DNA from: Mariannaea sp. PMI_226
Taxonomy: Eukaryota; Ascomycota; Sordariomycetes; Hypocreales; Nectriaceae
Direction of reading: 5' to 3'
Length of the DNA: 64,000 nt
Assembly: GCA_024336345.1 (NCBI GenBank)
Contig: JANFOG010000002.1
Location: forward strand, 868,001-932,000
This document shows positions 1 through 11,180 of this stretch, in pieces (position 1 is the stretch's first letter; the number at the start of each line of letters is the position of its first letter). The notes below the pieces were generated by a model. That model was given only the letters and a program-made list of their open reading frames with translations, searched no databases and was not told the origin of the DNA. The position numbers were made by a program, and so were the translations under genes.

Positions 1-2
1 TT

Positions 3-890
3 CGAGGACACCGGACGGCTTCTGGAAATGTCCAGACAGCAATTCCTCAGCCAACCGTCTCACAGACGCCTGGCCCTGCGACAACAGAAAAGACTCTTCT
101 CTCAGCACCCTTGACTACTCCCCGACGCAGGGTGACAAAACATGTCGCTTTTACTCCAGAAGTCACGCGTATTGCTGCAGAACAGGTCTCACCTTCACCG
201 ATGAAAACCCTCCCCAAAGCTAAGCCGCTGCGTACTTTGGATGAAGACCCCTATCCAACTCTAGATAGTGTTCTTGCGAAAGCCAAATCGGACGATGTAG
301 TCTATCCTGACCTCTCTGGGTTTCGACCTCTGGTTCAGCCTTCAGTGGACACTGACAGCCTCAAACCTCCTCCCTCAGTCCCGGGAACTTTCACATTCAG
401 AAGTGATCACACAATTAAGTTTGGCGATGCTGCTGATTCTGGCTTCGGTGGATGTGCAGGCCAATCCAGTGTCCGTCAGGTGCGACAATCTATCAAACCC
501 GCGGCTGAAATGCCTGGCGGCTTCCCTAGACCTTCTTCGCCTGGCTCTCACCCCAACAAGGAGAACAAGAAGCCTTCTGTCTCCAAAGTCATCTTTGGGG
601 CTGCCCATGGAATGTCCAACAAGAAGCGACATCGCGCTACCTGGGATGAAGAGGAGGAGGAGCAAAGGGATAACGACCGAGCAGCCAAGAAGCAAAAAAG
701 CCAACACGTTCCAGAGGGTGAAGCACTCCTCGCTCCTCGACTCCTGGGGACTACTCCGAAGAGCATTGCCAAGAAGTTGGCTGGTCGCTCAGCTCCAGCA
801 ACCCCTGGCTCAGCTAGTCCTTCCAAGAAGCGTGGCATCATCAGCATGAGTCGGCTTAACGCGCTCGCGCGCCCCAAGAATCGCGCTTAA
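3..890 (+). CDS. 3' part of an unrecognised basic, low-complexity protein with a KEN box
   Basis: The frame is open from the first bases of the window to TAA at 888-890, so this is the C-terminal ~295 residues of a gene that begins upstream. I do not recognise the family. The chain is rich in Ser, Pro, Lys and Arg and looks disordered. It contains segments reading KHVAFTPEV and FTFRSDHTIKFG. A KEN motif (codons 558-566, context PNKENKKP) is of the type used as an APC/C degron. Basic clusters (NKKRHR, AAKKQK) flank an acidic run and look like a bipartite nuclear localisation signal. The tail SMSRLNALARPKNRA is basic. A nuclear or spindle protein with cell-cycle-controlled turnover would fit, but that is inference. 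The internal TTG at 111 is not the start, since the same frame continues to the window edge. Confidence 0.7.
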   Translation, partial: RGHRTASGNVQTAIPQPTVSQTPGPATTEKTLLSAPLTTPRRRVTKHVAFTPEVTRIAAEQVSPSPMKTLPKAKPLRTLDEDPYPTLDSVLAKAKSDDVVYPDLSGFRPLVQPSVDTDSLKPPPSVPGTFTFRSDHTIKFGDAADSGFGGCAGQSSVRQVRQSIKPAAEMPGGFPRPSSPGSHPNKENKKPSVSKVIFGAAHGMSNKKRHRATWDEEEEEQRDNDRAAKKQKSQHVPEGEALLAPRLLGTTPKSIAKKLAGRSAPATPGSASPSKKRGIISMSRLNALARPKNRA

Positions 891-1713
891 AGCGCACAAA
901 AGCAACGGCGCGTATTACCTTTGTGGGCCACCAAAAGGCGCATTCTACTTTGAAAGGATTGTATATTAATGAATCTCTTCCATTCGTCATGCTTGCAGAT
1001 ATGTTCTCACCACTTCTTTGGTATTGGGGATTCAGGACGTTCTTAGTTATGTACTGATAACGCTTCCTTTTCACTCCAGTCCTCCGGTGAACGGCATTTT
1101 CTGGGTTGATGCAGATTGGAATGATAATGATGATGATGGCTTTGTTCAGCTGGAGTTTGAGATTGTTTTTGTTTCCAGGCTGAGAGGTCAACATGTGCGT
1201 CAAGTTTTATATGGCGGAAAGGTTGATTGACTAAATTGTTATTTGCACACTTGAATGGAATTGGTGTACGGTTAGGCATGGTAAGGGCGTTACGAGAAAA
1301 TCATCAGGCTGTCAGATATTCACAAAACAGAAACAACCCCATGGAGAGGGGCTTGAATTGTCGCGTTGCTGCTTCTTAGACGAGTCTTACATTGGAGGTG
1401 ATCGTTCACCTATGTGTGTGCCTTGAGTCCTTCTTTTATTGTCTGAGCGTTTTGTTATTGATGTCGGTAGAAGCTTCCATCTTGCCATATTCTACTTCAG
1501 GCAGGAAACGCAAAGCATTCTTCCTGGACCTTCCCTTCACGTATCAACCAACAACCTACCTGAAAGCTCCCACGATGAAGGTGCGAGATTTGTATTTGAT
1601 CCTTACGTGGATGTGATATATCTTCCTGTGTATTCCTTTTATCAACGACGCTCATTACGACCTATCTCTCCCTTCCTGATTCAAGATATCTTGTTGCCGT
1701 GTTGCCGGCGGTG
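891..1713. other. Intergenic spacer, no gene seen
   Basis: Spacer of about 820 bp between the first gene and the LIM-protein gene. The short open frames on both strands have no coding character or recognisable motif. It presumably holds the 3' UTR of the first gene and the promoter and leader of the next. Nothing else stands out. Confidence 0.6.
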
Positions 1714-3261
1714 ATGCCCTTATCCACTACAGCCAACATCTTCACCTGCACTTTCTGCTTCCACCTCTCTCAAAGGGGGCCTCACGTCCTTGGTCGCGCC
1801 GCGCGTCTCGCCTGCACCGCATGTTACACTGCACTACTCAATCTCTCCATTTGCTGGGTGTGTGAAGAGCTCATCTTTCGCGGTGACGAATGCGTTAGTT
1901 TTGGCTGGTGTTTCTGGCACCGATCCTGCTACGGGTGTCTACTGTGCGGAGGCCGCTCGTTGTGTCGTGGTGTTCCTACTCATGAACTGTTTCGGAACGA
2001 AGAGCGGAAACGGGAAGGAGGCTCTGCCTCAGGTGGGAGGGAGGTCTTGGAGGCTCCCCTGTGTGCGGCTTGCGTTGTTGAAATGGAGATGGATGGGGTA
2101 CGAGAGGAGAACATGCTGGTGCAGCGGGGGCTGAGGCGAATGGACAAAGTTGATGGAGGGTTGACAAGAGCAAGATGGGAGGCCAAGCGAGGCGCGGCGC
2201 ATGCGCACGCCAGACGACCACTGAAGGTGACGACAAAGCTGATTGTTCTAGAATCTCACGCTGGTACTGACAATGACAATTACCAGCCGGATAGCCGAGA
2301 GTGTCCCATCAAAGGCGGTGATGGTGCCGGAAGTGAGCTCAGCGATACTATAACTGAGCATCAAGCGCCCGATGCGCCTTTCGAGACAATAATTTGGGTT
2401 GATATATTTGATCCCATCAACAACCCGTCGTTTAAACCCGCCCCCCTTAAGCCCATTCCCATGTTCATGCAACAGGGATCAGCACCTACTCTCGGAGGGC
2501 AGCACCGACGGTCTGCTGTGGATGTAGACTCGCAGCCTTCATCTACCCTACAAGACCGGGTTTCAACTATATGTGCCACAGATTCCATCTCGCAGGCTAC
2601 GGCAGAATTGGCAGCTCGGTCTATTGTACCCTGCCATGTGAAGCAAAATACTTCAAGCTCTCAATATCTGAGCCCTCAAACTGCCAGCCCAAGACGTCCG
2701 ATGTCCCCCAATTATGGTCCTCTATCGCAAAGCTCTTCTAAGGAATGGGTTGATGATGTGGGACCACTGCCACTTGAACCCAAACGTCAGCCATTTGCCG
2801 TGATCAGAGAAGAGCCCCTGAAACGGCCATCATCACGACTGGCTCCCAGGGCTATGAGAGGGGCAGAAATAACATTCCCCCACAGGATGTCCCCCGAGTA
2901 TACTAGGCTGTTCTCTCAACTGCCATATCAGCGACCGCTATCTGTTGCGAGAGCGGTTAGCCCGCTGCCTTCCCAACTTCATTCACAATCCCAACGTTTG
3001 ACTGGGTCAACACCACCACAATCATCTGAGTACTTGGAACGATATAGGCCGGTTATGGCACAAGTATCTCGGAAAACTCCATCAATGATGGAGCCTAAAC
3101 CAAGTCCGGCGTACATAAGCTTACCAGAGAATCCAGACACATTGGAACTTAGAGAGACTGCAGGCAGTCATGGCAGGGAAAGGGCGGATAATGAAATACG
3201 AGACTGGGGAAAGGTGAGGACTGTTGGAACTGAGTTACGACGGTTCTTTATGGGCTGGTGA
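1714..3261 (+). CDS. LIM-domain-like zinc-binding protein (515 aa)
   Basis: A single open frame from ATG 1714 to TGA 3259-3261. The track-style GTG 15 nt upstream is an unlikely start. The N-terminus has a CTFC pair and a CTAC pair. These are followed by a LIM-like module: CWVC, 18 residues, WHRSC, YGC, LLCG, and a late CAAC pair about 40 residues on. The last spacer is longer than in a canonical LIM finger because a charged linker is inserted. The segment IIWVDIFDPINNPSF (around residues 222-236) is a type of motif I associate with fungal LIM-like proteins. The remainder is Ser/Pro-rich and probably disordered, ending in an RRFFMGW tail. LIM modules are protein-interaction zinc fingers, often at cortical or cytoskeletal sites. 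No partner or pathway can be read from the sequence. An upstream coding exon cannot be excluded, because a good acceptor-like CTACAG lies just inside the ORF. Confidence 0.7.
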   Translation: MPLSTTANIFTCTFCFHLSQRGPHVLGRAARLACTACYTALLNLSICWVCEELIFRGDECVSFGWCFWHRSCYGCLLCGGRSLCRGVPTHELFRNEERKREGGSASGGREVLEAPLCAACVVEMEMDGVREENMLVQRGLRRMDKVDGGLTRARWEAKRGAAHAHARRPLKVTTKLIVLESHAGTDNDNYQPDSRECPIKGGDGAGSELSDTITEHQAPDAPFETIIWVDIFDPINNPSFKPAPLKPIPMFMQQGSAPTLGGQHRRSAVDVDSQPSSTLQDRVSTICATDSISQATAELAARSIVPCHVKQNTSSSQYLSPQTASPRRPMSPNYGPLSQSSSKEWVDDVGPLPLEPKRQPFAVIREEPLKRPSSRLAPRAMRGAEITFPHRMSPEYTRLFSQLPYQRPLSVARAVSPLPSQLHSQSQRLTGSTPPQSSEYLERYRPVMAQVSRKTPSMMEPKPSPAYISLPENPDTLELRETAGSHGRERADNEIRDWGKVRTVGTELRRFFMGW

Positions 3262-5131
3262 GTTTGAAGTGGCTGACCACCTCCCGACTGGTGGACTGGT
3301 GGGAATAGAGATAATGGGCACGGGGAGGTTGTCGTTAGTCATGGAATTTGAGATCATGGTCAAGACTACGAATCGCTTTGTTTAAAAGGCTCCTACATCC
3401 GGAGACTGAAGCTCTTTTTACACCCTCCACATGAATACCTTACCTATATTATCATTATGATAATGGACTTTTCAGGTACAGCCGGTGAGCAGGAACGAAA
3501 GCAGATGAGTTTGTAAGTAGCATAGGCCGATGATGCCGCTAAGAAGAGGACCATGAACAGGGCAAATGACGTACTAGAAGAAGGACAGACTGTAAAGTTA
3601 ATTCGACCCTCAACTTAAACAATTGGACTCATTCCTTGAACCCCCCCTTTGTTCGTCGACCATGCTCTTAGCCTCGGTGACCAATTAGACTACAGAGAAG
3701 TACCGCTATCCAAGTTGCAATATATGGCACTCATAGTGGTCTACTTGGATAGTCCTACCGTATTTGGAGCTAGCCGTCCTCGTTGTGGGCACACGTGGAT
3801 GGCAATTCTGGAGGGGCAAACATCGTCGCCTCTGTAATGGTGCTAGTAGATATGTGGATGCCTCCAGTTCCAAGATTTTTCTCGTGCTGCGAGAGGCGGG
3901 GTAAGTGTGAGATCTAAGTAGCTACAGTGTGAACACCCGAGGTTTCTTTTTCAGTGCTCAACTCTCCATCTTGGGTGCTACCTCTGTACCTAAGCTAAGG
4001 TTAGCGGCTGTGAAGGTAATTAAGTTAAGTATTGCCCGCCGCTTGGGGACCTCCAAGAGCTCGTCTCGTGGACAGGAAACCTAAGGTAGGTTCCATGCAC
4101 CGTAGATGTATTTTGAAGACAACGAAAAGGGCTATTCAAAGCTGGGCAACGAAAGGAATCGGTGTATCGCTAAACGGAATCGGGAGCTCCCTTGTCCGTC
4201 TGGTGAAATCGAATTGCCTGGTCAGTGTCTTGTAGCTGCCGCTCGGCCAATCGCATCGGTGCTTCGGCACATGTACCGACCTCGACCAGCTTGAGGCAAG
4301 CGCCCACATGCATTAGTCGCTTTGTGCTTTGTGGGTGGTAAGTCTAGTCTACCTTAGGTATCTTACTCTGTGCAGCACAGGCCGACTTTGGCCCCGTCCC
4401 AGCAAACTGCTGTAAGAGCCCTAATATCCAATACGTATCACTCAACTCCACCACAAAAAAAATTATTTTGTCGCGGTCGAATTGCAGACTGGAGTCCTCC
4501 CGTACCCTAAGCGAAGCGATGCTGATTAGCATTACTGGCCAGCCAACCCGGCATTTGGCCGTCTGCAGACTGTGCTTGCCCGTTTGCAAGCGAGATCGAG
4601 AGTGAGAGAGAATTGGTCGGAATTGGAAGTGCCTCGGGGCAAGAAAGGTACCTACTCCGTGCCGCATACTGTAGAGGCGGTAGCTTGCAGGTGTTCAATT
4701 GGCTTGCGTCAGTTGCCCTACTTTTGTTCAATTTTGTAAAAAAAAATTGGGTTAGAAAAGCACTTGGGAAGCTGTGCTGGAGCTGCGCACAAAGCTGTGC
4801 CCTGATACCCCGCCTCGAGTATCAATAAGTGAAGAATGCACTGTGTGATTCAGCCATTGTGCGCCTCGTCGTGCTGTTCAGTCTCCCCTCTCCGCTGGTC
4901 TCCCGGCCTAAAAGACCTAAAACACAGAGAACCCAGACAGTGTGTCATCGACCTTACCCTTACAATTTTTGACTTGTGAGGTGCGGAAAAAAAAATAAAC
5001 ACCACACAAAGGCAAGCTCCCGCCGGGTCATGCGACCGTAACCCTCAACCTCTCTCCGCCACAAGTTTGTCCCTGTCGCCCTTCAAGATTTCTACGCCCT
5101 CCCACGGTTGGCGATAAGCCCAGGCGACAAG
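3262..5131. other. Long intergenic spacer and STM1 leader
   Basis: About 1.9 kb with no supportable gene. It contains the 11-bp odd palindrome TACCTTAGGTA at 4350-4360, several A-runs (4738-4747, 4986-4996), and a pyrimidine-rich stretch from about 4870 to 5100 that looks like the promoter and 5' leader of the STM1-type gene. The open frames here are short and without recognisable domains. Confidence 0.55.
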
Positions 5132-6862
5132 ATGTCGGTCGTCACTACGGTTCGTTTGCATCCTTTCTTTGTTCGCTGGATTATTTCACATTATGCTGCC
5201 GGGCGTCATTTCGCCGTTTGTCACTCCTGGTCGATTTTGGTCACTTTTGGCTCAACCTTGCTACCGTTCGCTGCTGGCTGCCTCACTACTACCATGGCTG
5301 TCGTCATCGTCATGGCCTTTCTGGTTTTGAGTGGAAGGGCCTTCAACAAACAGCAAAAGTCCTTGCTTCGATAATTTTACCAAATCTCGCATTGTTATCG
5401 TTCTCACCCTCCCAAGTCCCGATCACGCCAATCAACTTGGTGGGCGTTTTGTGTGATTCCGGCCCTTCCACCTCAATTGAGTCGGCCATCACATACACCA
5501 CAACTAGACTTATGAACCCTGCCTAAAAATACTCCCTTCTCTGGCCCAATAATGCGTCTCTCATCTTGATTCAAGGCTCATGGCTAACTCTGGAATATAG
5601 AACCCTTTTGCTTATCTCGGTACGACTATTTCTTACCCCACCACTGACTGCCTTGGTCCTCCCTCACACCTATGCCGACTCGACGTTTCCCTACAACATC
5701 CAACTCCTCTTTTTACTGACATTCCGGCCATGGTTTAGGTAACGACTCCGATGGCGAGGAGAAGCCCGTCGTCCCCGTTAAGACCGTCGACAAGGCCGCC
5801 ACCCGCACTACCAAGCGCAATGTCGAGCCCCAGGCTCCTGTAAGGCCCGCTGGCGCTGGTAACAACCGCCGTGGCCCCGGTGGCAGCGAGGGTGGTGAGT
5901 TTCCCCTCTTGAATTCATTGCTTTCTTTCCAGCGTCTATCGATATGAAGGTTTTCGCTGCGCATATACATAGTTGCTGACATGATTTCTTTCGAAGCCTT
6001 CCGAGACCGTGGTGCCGGCAGCGAGCGAAACCACAACCGTGGTACCGATGAGGCTCCCCGCGGCGATCGCCGTGGTGGCTACGGTGCCCGTGTGCACGGT
6101 GGTGAGTAACATGATATTTCCTGGCACTTAATTACAGCACGTCATATCATCATGAACTGTGAGCTAACGATGTCGGTTTTAGGCCGTGGATCCCGCCGCC
6201 CCCGTGAGCGCGATGACCGCCACCCTTCTCGTGCCGCTGCCCATGGGTATGAATATCATATCATGTCGCAGTAATTATCGTATGCTAATATTCCCAACTG
6301 TAGTGGAAGCGACAAGCAGGCTGCCCAGTCCTGGGGTGCCACTGAAGGCAACGCTGAGCTTAAGGATGAGCAGGCCGCTGATGCCATCGTTAAGGACGAG
6401 CAGAAGGATGCTGCTGCCGAGGAGGAGGCCGCCGAGCCCGCCGAGCCCGAGGACAAGCACGTCTCTTACTCTGACTACCTCGCCCAGCAGGCCGAGAAGA
6501 AGCTCGCCATTAGCGAGTCCCTCAAGATCCGTGAGGCCAACGAGGGCAGCAAGCTCGACAAGAAGTGGGCCAACGCTGTCGCCCTTGAGAATGAGGAGGA
6601 GGACTACTTCGCTCCCACCAGTGGCAAGTCCAAGCGCGAGCGTGAGCGCAAGGTCAAGCAGACTGTCGACTTCGACCCTCGCTTTGTCGAGCCCGAGCGC
6701 CCTCGAGGTGGCCGTGGAGGCCGCGGAGGTCGTGGTGCCCGTGGTGGCGAGCGTGGCCGTGGTGCCCGGGGCGGTGACCGTCCTCGTGGTGGCCGTGATA
6801 ACGCCTCTGCTGCCATCAACACCAAGGACCAGTCCGCTTTCCCCAGCCTCGGCGGCAACTAA
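5132..6862 (+). CDS. STM1: STM1-type ribosome-associated protein (Stm1_N / HABP4-PAI-RBP1 family), 306 aa
   Basis: Six exons: 5132-5149, 5601-5619, 5739-5894, 5997-6101, 6183-6246, 6304-6862. They sum to 307 codons including the stop, and every intron has GT/AG ends and a consistent phase. The N-terminus, MSVVTTNPFAYLGNDSDGEE, matches the NPFxLLGND start of the yeast Stm1 family. The middle is basic and Gly/Arg-rich. The C-terminal exon carries the HABP4/PAI-RBP1-like segment (HVSYSDYLAQQAEKK, then acidic and KVKQTVDFDPRF), an RGG-rich tract around residues 255-285, and a conserved-looking end (DQSAFPSLGGN). Stm1/SERBP1 proteins bind the mRNA channel of idle 80S ribosomes and help preserve them in starvation; RGG tracts bind RNA. 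The first coding exons are only 18 and 19 nt, and the first intron is long (451 nt). Large ORFs in other frames of exon 6 are shadows. Confidence 0.9.
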
Positions 6863-8372
6863 AGCCACCAGCAGAGCTCTGGCCCATTTAAATAGAAGAT
6901 GGGTCCATCATAAGGTTCCCCCATATCCCGGCTGGGAGATGCGGAGGAAAATATCCGTTGTTGTTGGAAGGGCGAAGAAAAAAGTTGGCCATTGGTTCCA
7001 GTGGTCAATCCGTGTCCCACTGGGCAGCGCATGATCTATCTCACTAGCTCAGTTGCCCATATGTCTCCCTCCTAGGTCTTCTCAAAGGTTTTAACGTACA
7101 AAAAACAATTGTTCACTGGAATGCGCGTCATGGTCTGCCTCGTGGTTCCCAGAGTTGCCCCTTACCGAAGAAAAAAAAAAGACACAAGAAAATTTCACCA
7201 AAAAAAAAGACAAAGCCAAATGGGAGCTGTTTTATTGATGTATTTGATGTCTTTGCCCCCGTTCTCTCCTTGTGCGTTGAGTACTTGCTTTAATCTTGTA
7301 AGACTTGGTTGGGGTGTGATATGGGCTTAATAGGAATACTTGGGCACAGACACGCAAACAGGTAACATTCACAATCGTTTGGACTTAGTTTTAGATGATG
7401 TGAAATTATTCGTCAAGTTTCTTCCCCTGACACGTATTTTCTGCACGAAGTAACCATTTGCCGTAGACGTGCCACCCTGTTTCTTCCAACGAGTGTAGTT
7501 TATACACAGCTAGAAAGGAGTTGACCTGGGTATATGGGTTACGGCATCATCTATAGGAGGAACGGATTTTTTATTCGTTGCTAACAAGGTGATGAAATGT
7601 GGGATATTACTCCTATTTTCACATATCCAATGTCTGTCAGCTCTCTCTACCTTACGAGGTTTCAGTGCGATTATCTATCCCATTGTCAACCGACCCCTTT
7701 TGAAACACTTCTTTTCGCTTAACACCGCATGGTTTCTCAATTTATCCATTCCTATGGCCATGCTCAGTCCTCTATTATAAAAGCTTATGAGAAGAAGCGG
7801 ACATATGGAGTTGCCATTTACATAAAAAGAACATTCAAGATGAAATGTGATCTGGGTTCTCTCTGATAAAACGCGATCCGTTTATTACACCAAGAACCAG
7901 ACTGGGTGTATGCTTCAAGCAATCAACTTCAGATTTCAGCCTCATACAACCCATTGGGGAAGAAGAAGAAGCTACGCCACCTCGTCCAAGGGGCTTCCCG
8001 GCTTTGATCGTGTCTGTCTTCACCGGAGTTGTGGGACGAGGGGTTCGTGGACCTGAACATGATACTGCCCATTGGCAAGGCAGCTTTTGTAGATAGAGGG
8101 AAGACGAGAAAGACCAAGAGACTGTCACAAGTCATATCACGGCTTGGGAGTTAGCGAGGTTAACTTAGGAGAGACAGGGGCAACCTGAGCCTGTCGATCA
8201 AGGAGCACCGTGTCGTTGAGGGTTAAATATCTACGAAAAGAGCGGCCAGATTTCCCTTGTGTGAGTGCACGGCTTAGAGTCAAGGATATGGCAACAAACA
8301 TCAATCATATCTTCGTTATACTAAGAGGGCTATCTATCTATCTATTTAGATCAGGAAATGAAACATGGGTAA
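6863..8372. other. Convergent intergenic region (STM1 and MFS 3' ends)
   Basis: About 1.5 kb between two convergent genes. It holds A-rich stretches (7167-7213), a short (TATC)n run near 8332-8347, and AT-rich sequence suited to 3' UTRs and polyadenylation. I see no gene. Confidence 0.55.
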
Positions 8373-10228
8373 TCAAGATCGTCTTGCAAAAGCTTGCGAA
8401 GCATCCATTCCCAAACTAGCCGCAAGCAAAATGCCATTGAAAAGAGCCATCATATAGAATGGAGCACCGTTAGAGAGCTTATCGAAGAGATAGCCTCCAA
8501 GTTTTGTCAGGAGCAGAATGGCAGCTCCTCCACATAGTGAGTATATTCCTGCAATGGAGCCCTTGAGGCGGATGCGCGAGGCTGCCTCATAATCTGGGTT
8601 GACGCGAATCAGAGGCCGGTTCTCGTCGGTGGACTCATCCTCGTCAGGAGCTAACAGAGTTTCCCGTCGAGCAGTACGAGGAACGTCGACAGCTAGGACA
8701 CCGCGACCGAGGGAGCCGAGACTGCAGACAATGGCGCCGATCTGGCTGATACCGATGAGTGAGACGGCGAGGAAGACAATGGGGTTACCACCGCGACCCT
8801 CGACATTCTTCACCTCTGGGCTGGCGAGCCTAGAAAGCATAATGTAGCCCACGATGCCGAACACGGTCGATGTGACGATGGGCCAATTGATACGTCTTGT
8901 CTGACTGGCAAGGTATCCGAAGATGGGTGCGCAGATGAGTCCCATCAGCTGAGCCACGCCTGTCAGGATTGAAGAAAGAACGTAGGCAGACCTACATTCC
9001 TCTTTCAGCTCGGGAGAAGGGTCATTGGGTGACCCTTTGCAGAAGCCATTGCTAATAAAATAGGTGTTAACGTAAAGGGGGATGAAAAGCGAGATGGCGA
9101 CGCTTGATGCTCGGGCAACGAAGCCGCCTAGGTAGCCGAGACCAATTCGATTGTCGGTGAATCCAAGAAGAACAGAGTCCTTCATCAGATTGAGATATGG
9201 AACAAGCTTCTATTACTTGTTAGCTAGGCTGCCCGCCAAGTTTCAATGACTGGCAGTATTAGTTAGCGTACTCACCTGTCGCTTCGATCCATCCTCATAC
9301 GGTGAGCCACACTCAAGCTCGTCTTTGGAACTTCCAAAAAGAAGCCTCCATCCCTTGCCTTCCTCGCCCTTGATGTTACGCAGGCCGTACGAAACGAAGA
9401 GAGCAACAACCAATGCTACCGCTGCCACAACATAGAAGCTGTAAGTCACGGCTTCCGCGGGAGTAACGCCTTCGGTGTCGCCAAATCTGACGGGCAATGG
9501 GAGAAACAAGGTTAGGGCAACTAGAGCACCGCATCCCGTAAACAAGCCGACGAGTCCAGCAAGCTTCGACGGGCGTCCAGCTTTCTCATTGATGTCCTCG
9601 GAATCGCCCTCGGTGGAAACAGATCGGGTATATCGCTCCGGCGTGATGGTCAATTCGGACGCGACGGAGAAGGCAGCACTGCCTCGAGCTCTCTGGAGCG
9701 CCTTGATCCGGGGATCCTGAGTAATTTCATCGGGTTCAGAATTGTCGTTGGTCAGGGAGGGGAGGATGGCGGTCACCATGGTGGCGCTACGTCGGGTTAG
9801 CTAACATCCCGAAGTCAGGTCCGAGGGTACATGAGAACTCACGCCGCAGAAGCTCCCACAGCAAACAGAACACGCGCCAGTAGCAACTGAGGATATACGG
9901 TACGGGCCTGGACGAACAGGGCGAGTGAAAGGCCAATGATGGAGTACCCAATAACGGCGACCCATCTTACACCGAGGCGATCCGAAACAAGACCCCAGAC
10001 AGGACAGGCGACGAGAGCGACGATTTCGTCGGCGAAGCCAAGGGTGCCGACCACATCGCCGACACCTTTCTTCTGCCCGATAAGGTCGGTTATGACGAAG
10101 GAGACAGAGCTGTTAAGAAAGACGAGGAACGATATAGAGAAGAGCGAGATGCCCAGCAGATACGTAACAGCTTGGAGGGGTGTGGTAGACGGCGCAAAGG
10201 GGAGACGCCGCAGCAGAAAGGACGACAT
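8373..10228 (-). CDS. Major facilitator superfamily transporter (577 aa)
   Basis: Three exons on the minus strand: 10228-9843, 9786-9276, 9209-8373 (386+511+837 nt = 578 codons). Both introns have GTGAGT donors and TAG acceptors, and phases agree. Exon 1 holds the first transmembrane helices. These include the MFS signature region GLVSDRLGVRW and a segment VLFAVGASAA that continues across the intron as ATMVTAILPSL. A long cytosolic loop with charged and Ser-rich sequence follows. Exons 2 and 3 then add further hydrophobic helices to roughly 12 in total. The layout (long central loop, TMVTAILP motif) recalls the uncharacterised yeast YCR023C/YJR124C type, whose substrate is unknown; this assignment is inference. 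The gene is not in a biosynthetic cluster, so its substrate cannot be guessed from neighbours. Confidence 0.88.
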
Positions 10229-11180
10229 GGTGAACGGAGGATGGTCGCTTGGATGAATTGGATGGACAGACGAGAGATTCCGAATACTTAAGGGCACTGG
10301 CACTGGCGATGAGGCGCGCCGATAGGCATCACATGGTCGAGGGGAGTGGAATGCAGGAGGAGTAAAAAGTGTTGACGTCCTTGCTTGATGGTACGAACTA
10401 TTCTCATACCTCGCCTCCAGTAAATTAACATACAGGAGGTACCTGTCCACCAACCCGCTTACCTGGGTAACATGCTTGCTTGGGGGGGAAACCTAGTGAC
10501 AGCTCCATTACATAAGCTCCCAACCTCTCCCCGAGATCGCCCCTTAGCGAGACTAGCAGTCCTAATACCAATTATGCTACTAATCTATACGTAGGAGAGG
10601 TACCTTGTCTAGGTAGTATCAAAATGAGAAATGATCAGCATCGTTGTACTTTTCCCCCTTGGAAGACAACGACCTCGTTGATTGTTAAAAGTCTGCCGCC
10701 TGTTCTGTTCGCCAGACAAGAAAAACAAACAAAGCTCCGCAGCTGCGAGCAACCTGCTGAGCCTCAGTTTCATCATATTATAATTGAACTGCTGCCGCTA
10801 TCCATCCGTGGACCTGGGCAGTTACTACGTAGGCATGCTTACAACGGAGACTTACAAGTTCAGTTGGTCGTCATGGATTGCTTGGGTAGCTTGGGTTCAC
10901 AAAGCAAGCTGCAGTTGTGTGCCTTTTTGTGTCACGACGTCTGTTATATAGATTGATACCTCTACAACTACAAAGTGTTGTCCCCTTCTCTCCATCCCAT
11001 GAATGTTTGCCGCTATCCTCTTTTATTTGCAAGCAGGTTTTTGCCAATCTCACAAATCGGACACATTAAAACAACCCAGACTCCGTGCCATCATTTGAAC
11101 AGCCACAAAGCAAAACTCCCAAAAAAAATTCTAGATCCAGCCATTTGTCCTCCGGTTCTTACAGCAAAGTCCCGGTTCCC
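10229..11180. promoter_or_regulatory. Promoter region of the MFS gene and Arp8 3' flank
   Basis: Spacer of about 950 bp. It lies upstream of the minus-strand MFS gene and downstream of Arp8. It contains two AGGTACCT palindromes (10437-10444 and 10598-10605) of the kind seen in other spacers of this window. I see no gene in it. Confidence 0.4.

Noticed and set aside
6186..7034. 282-codon plus-strand frame and 197-codon minus-strand frame over STM1
   Set aside because: They are overlaps with the GC-rich last exon of STM1. The real frame gives the RGG and SYSDYLAQQ motifs and joins the upstream microexons.
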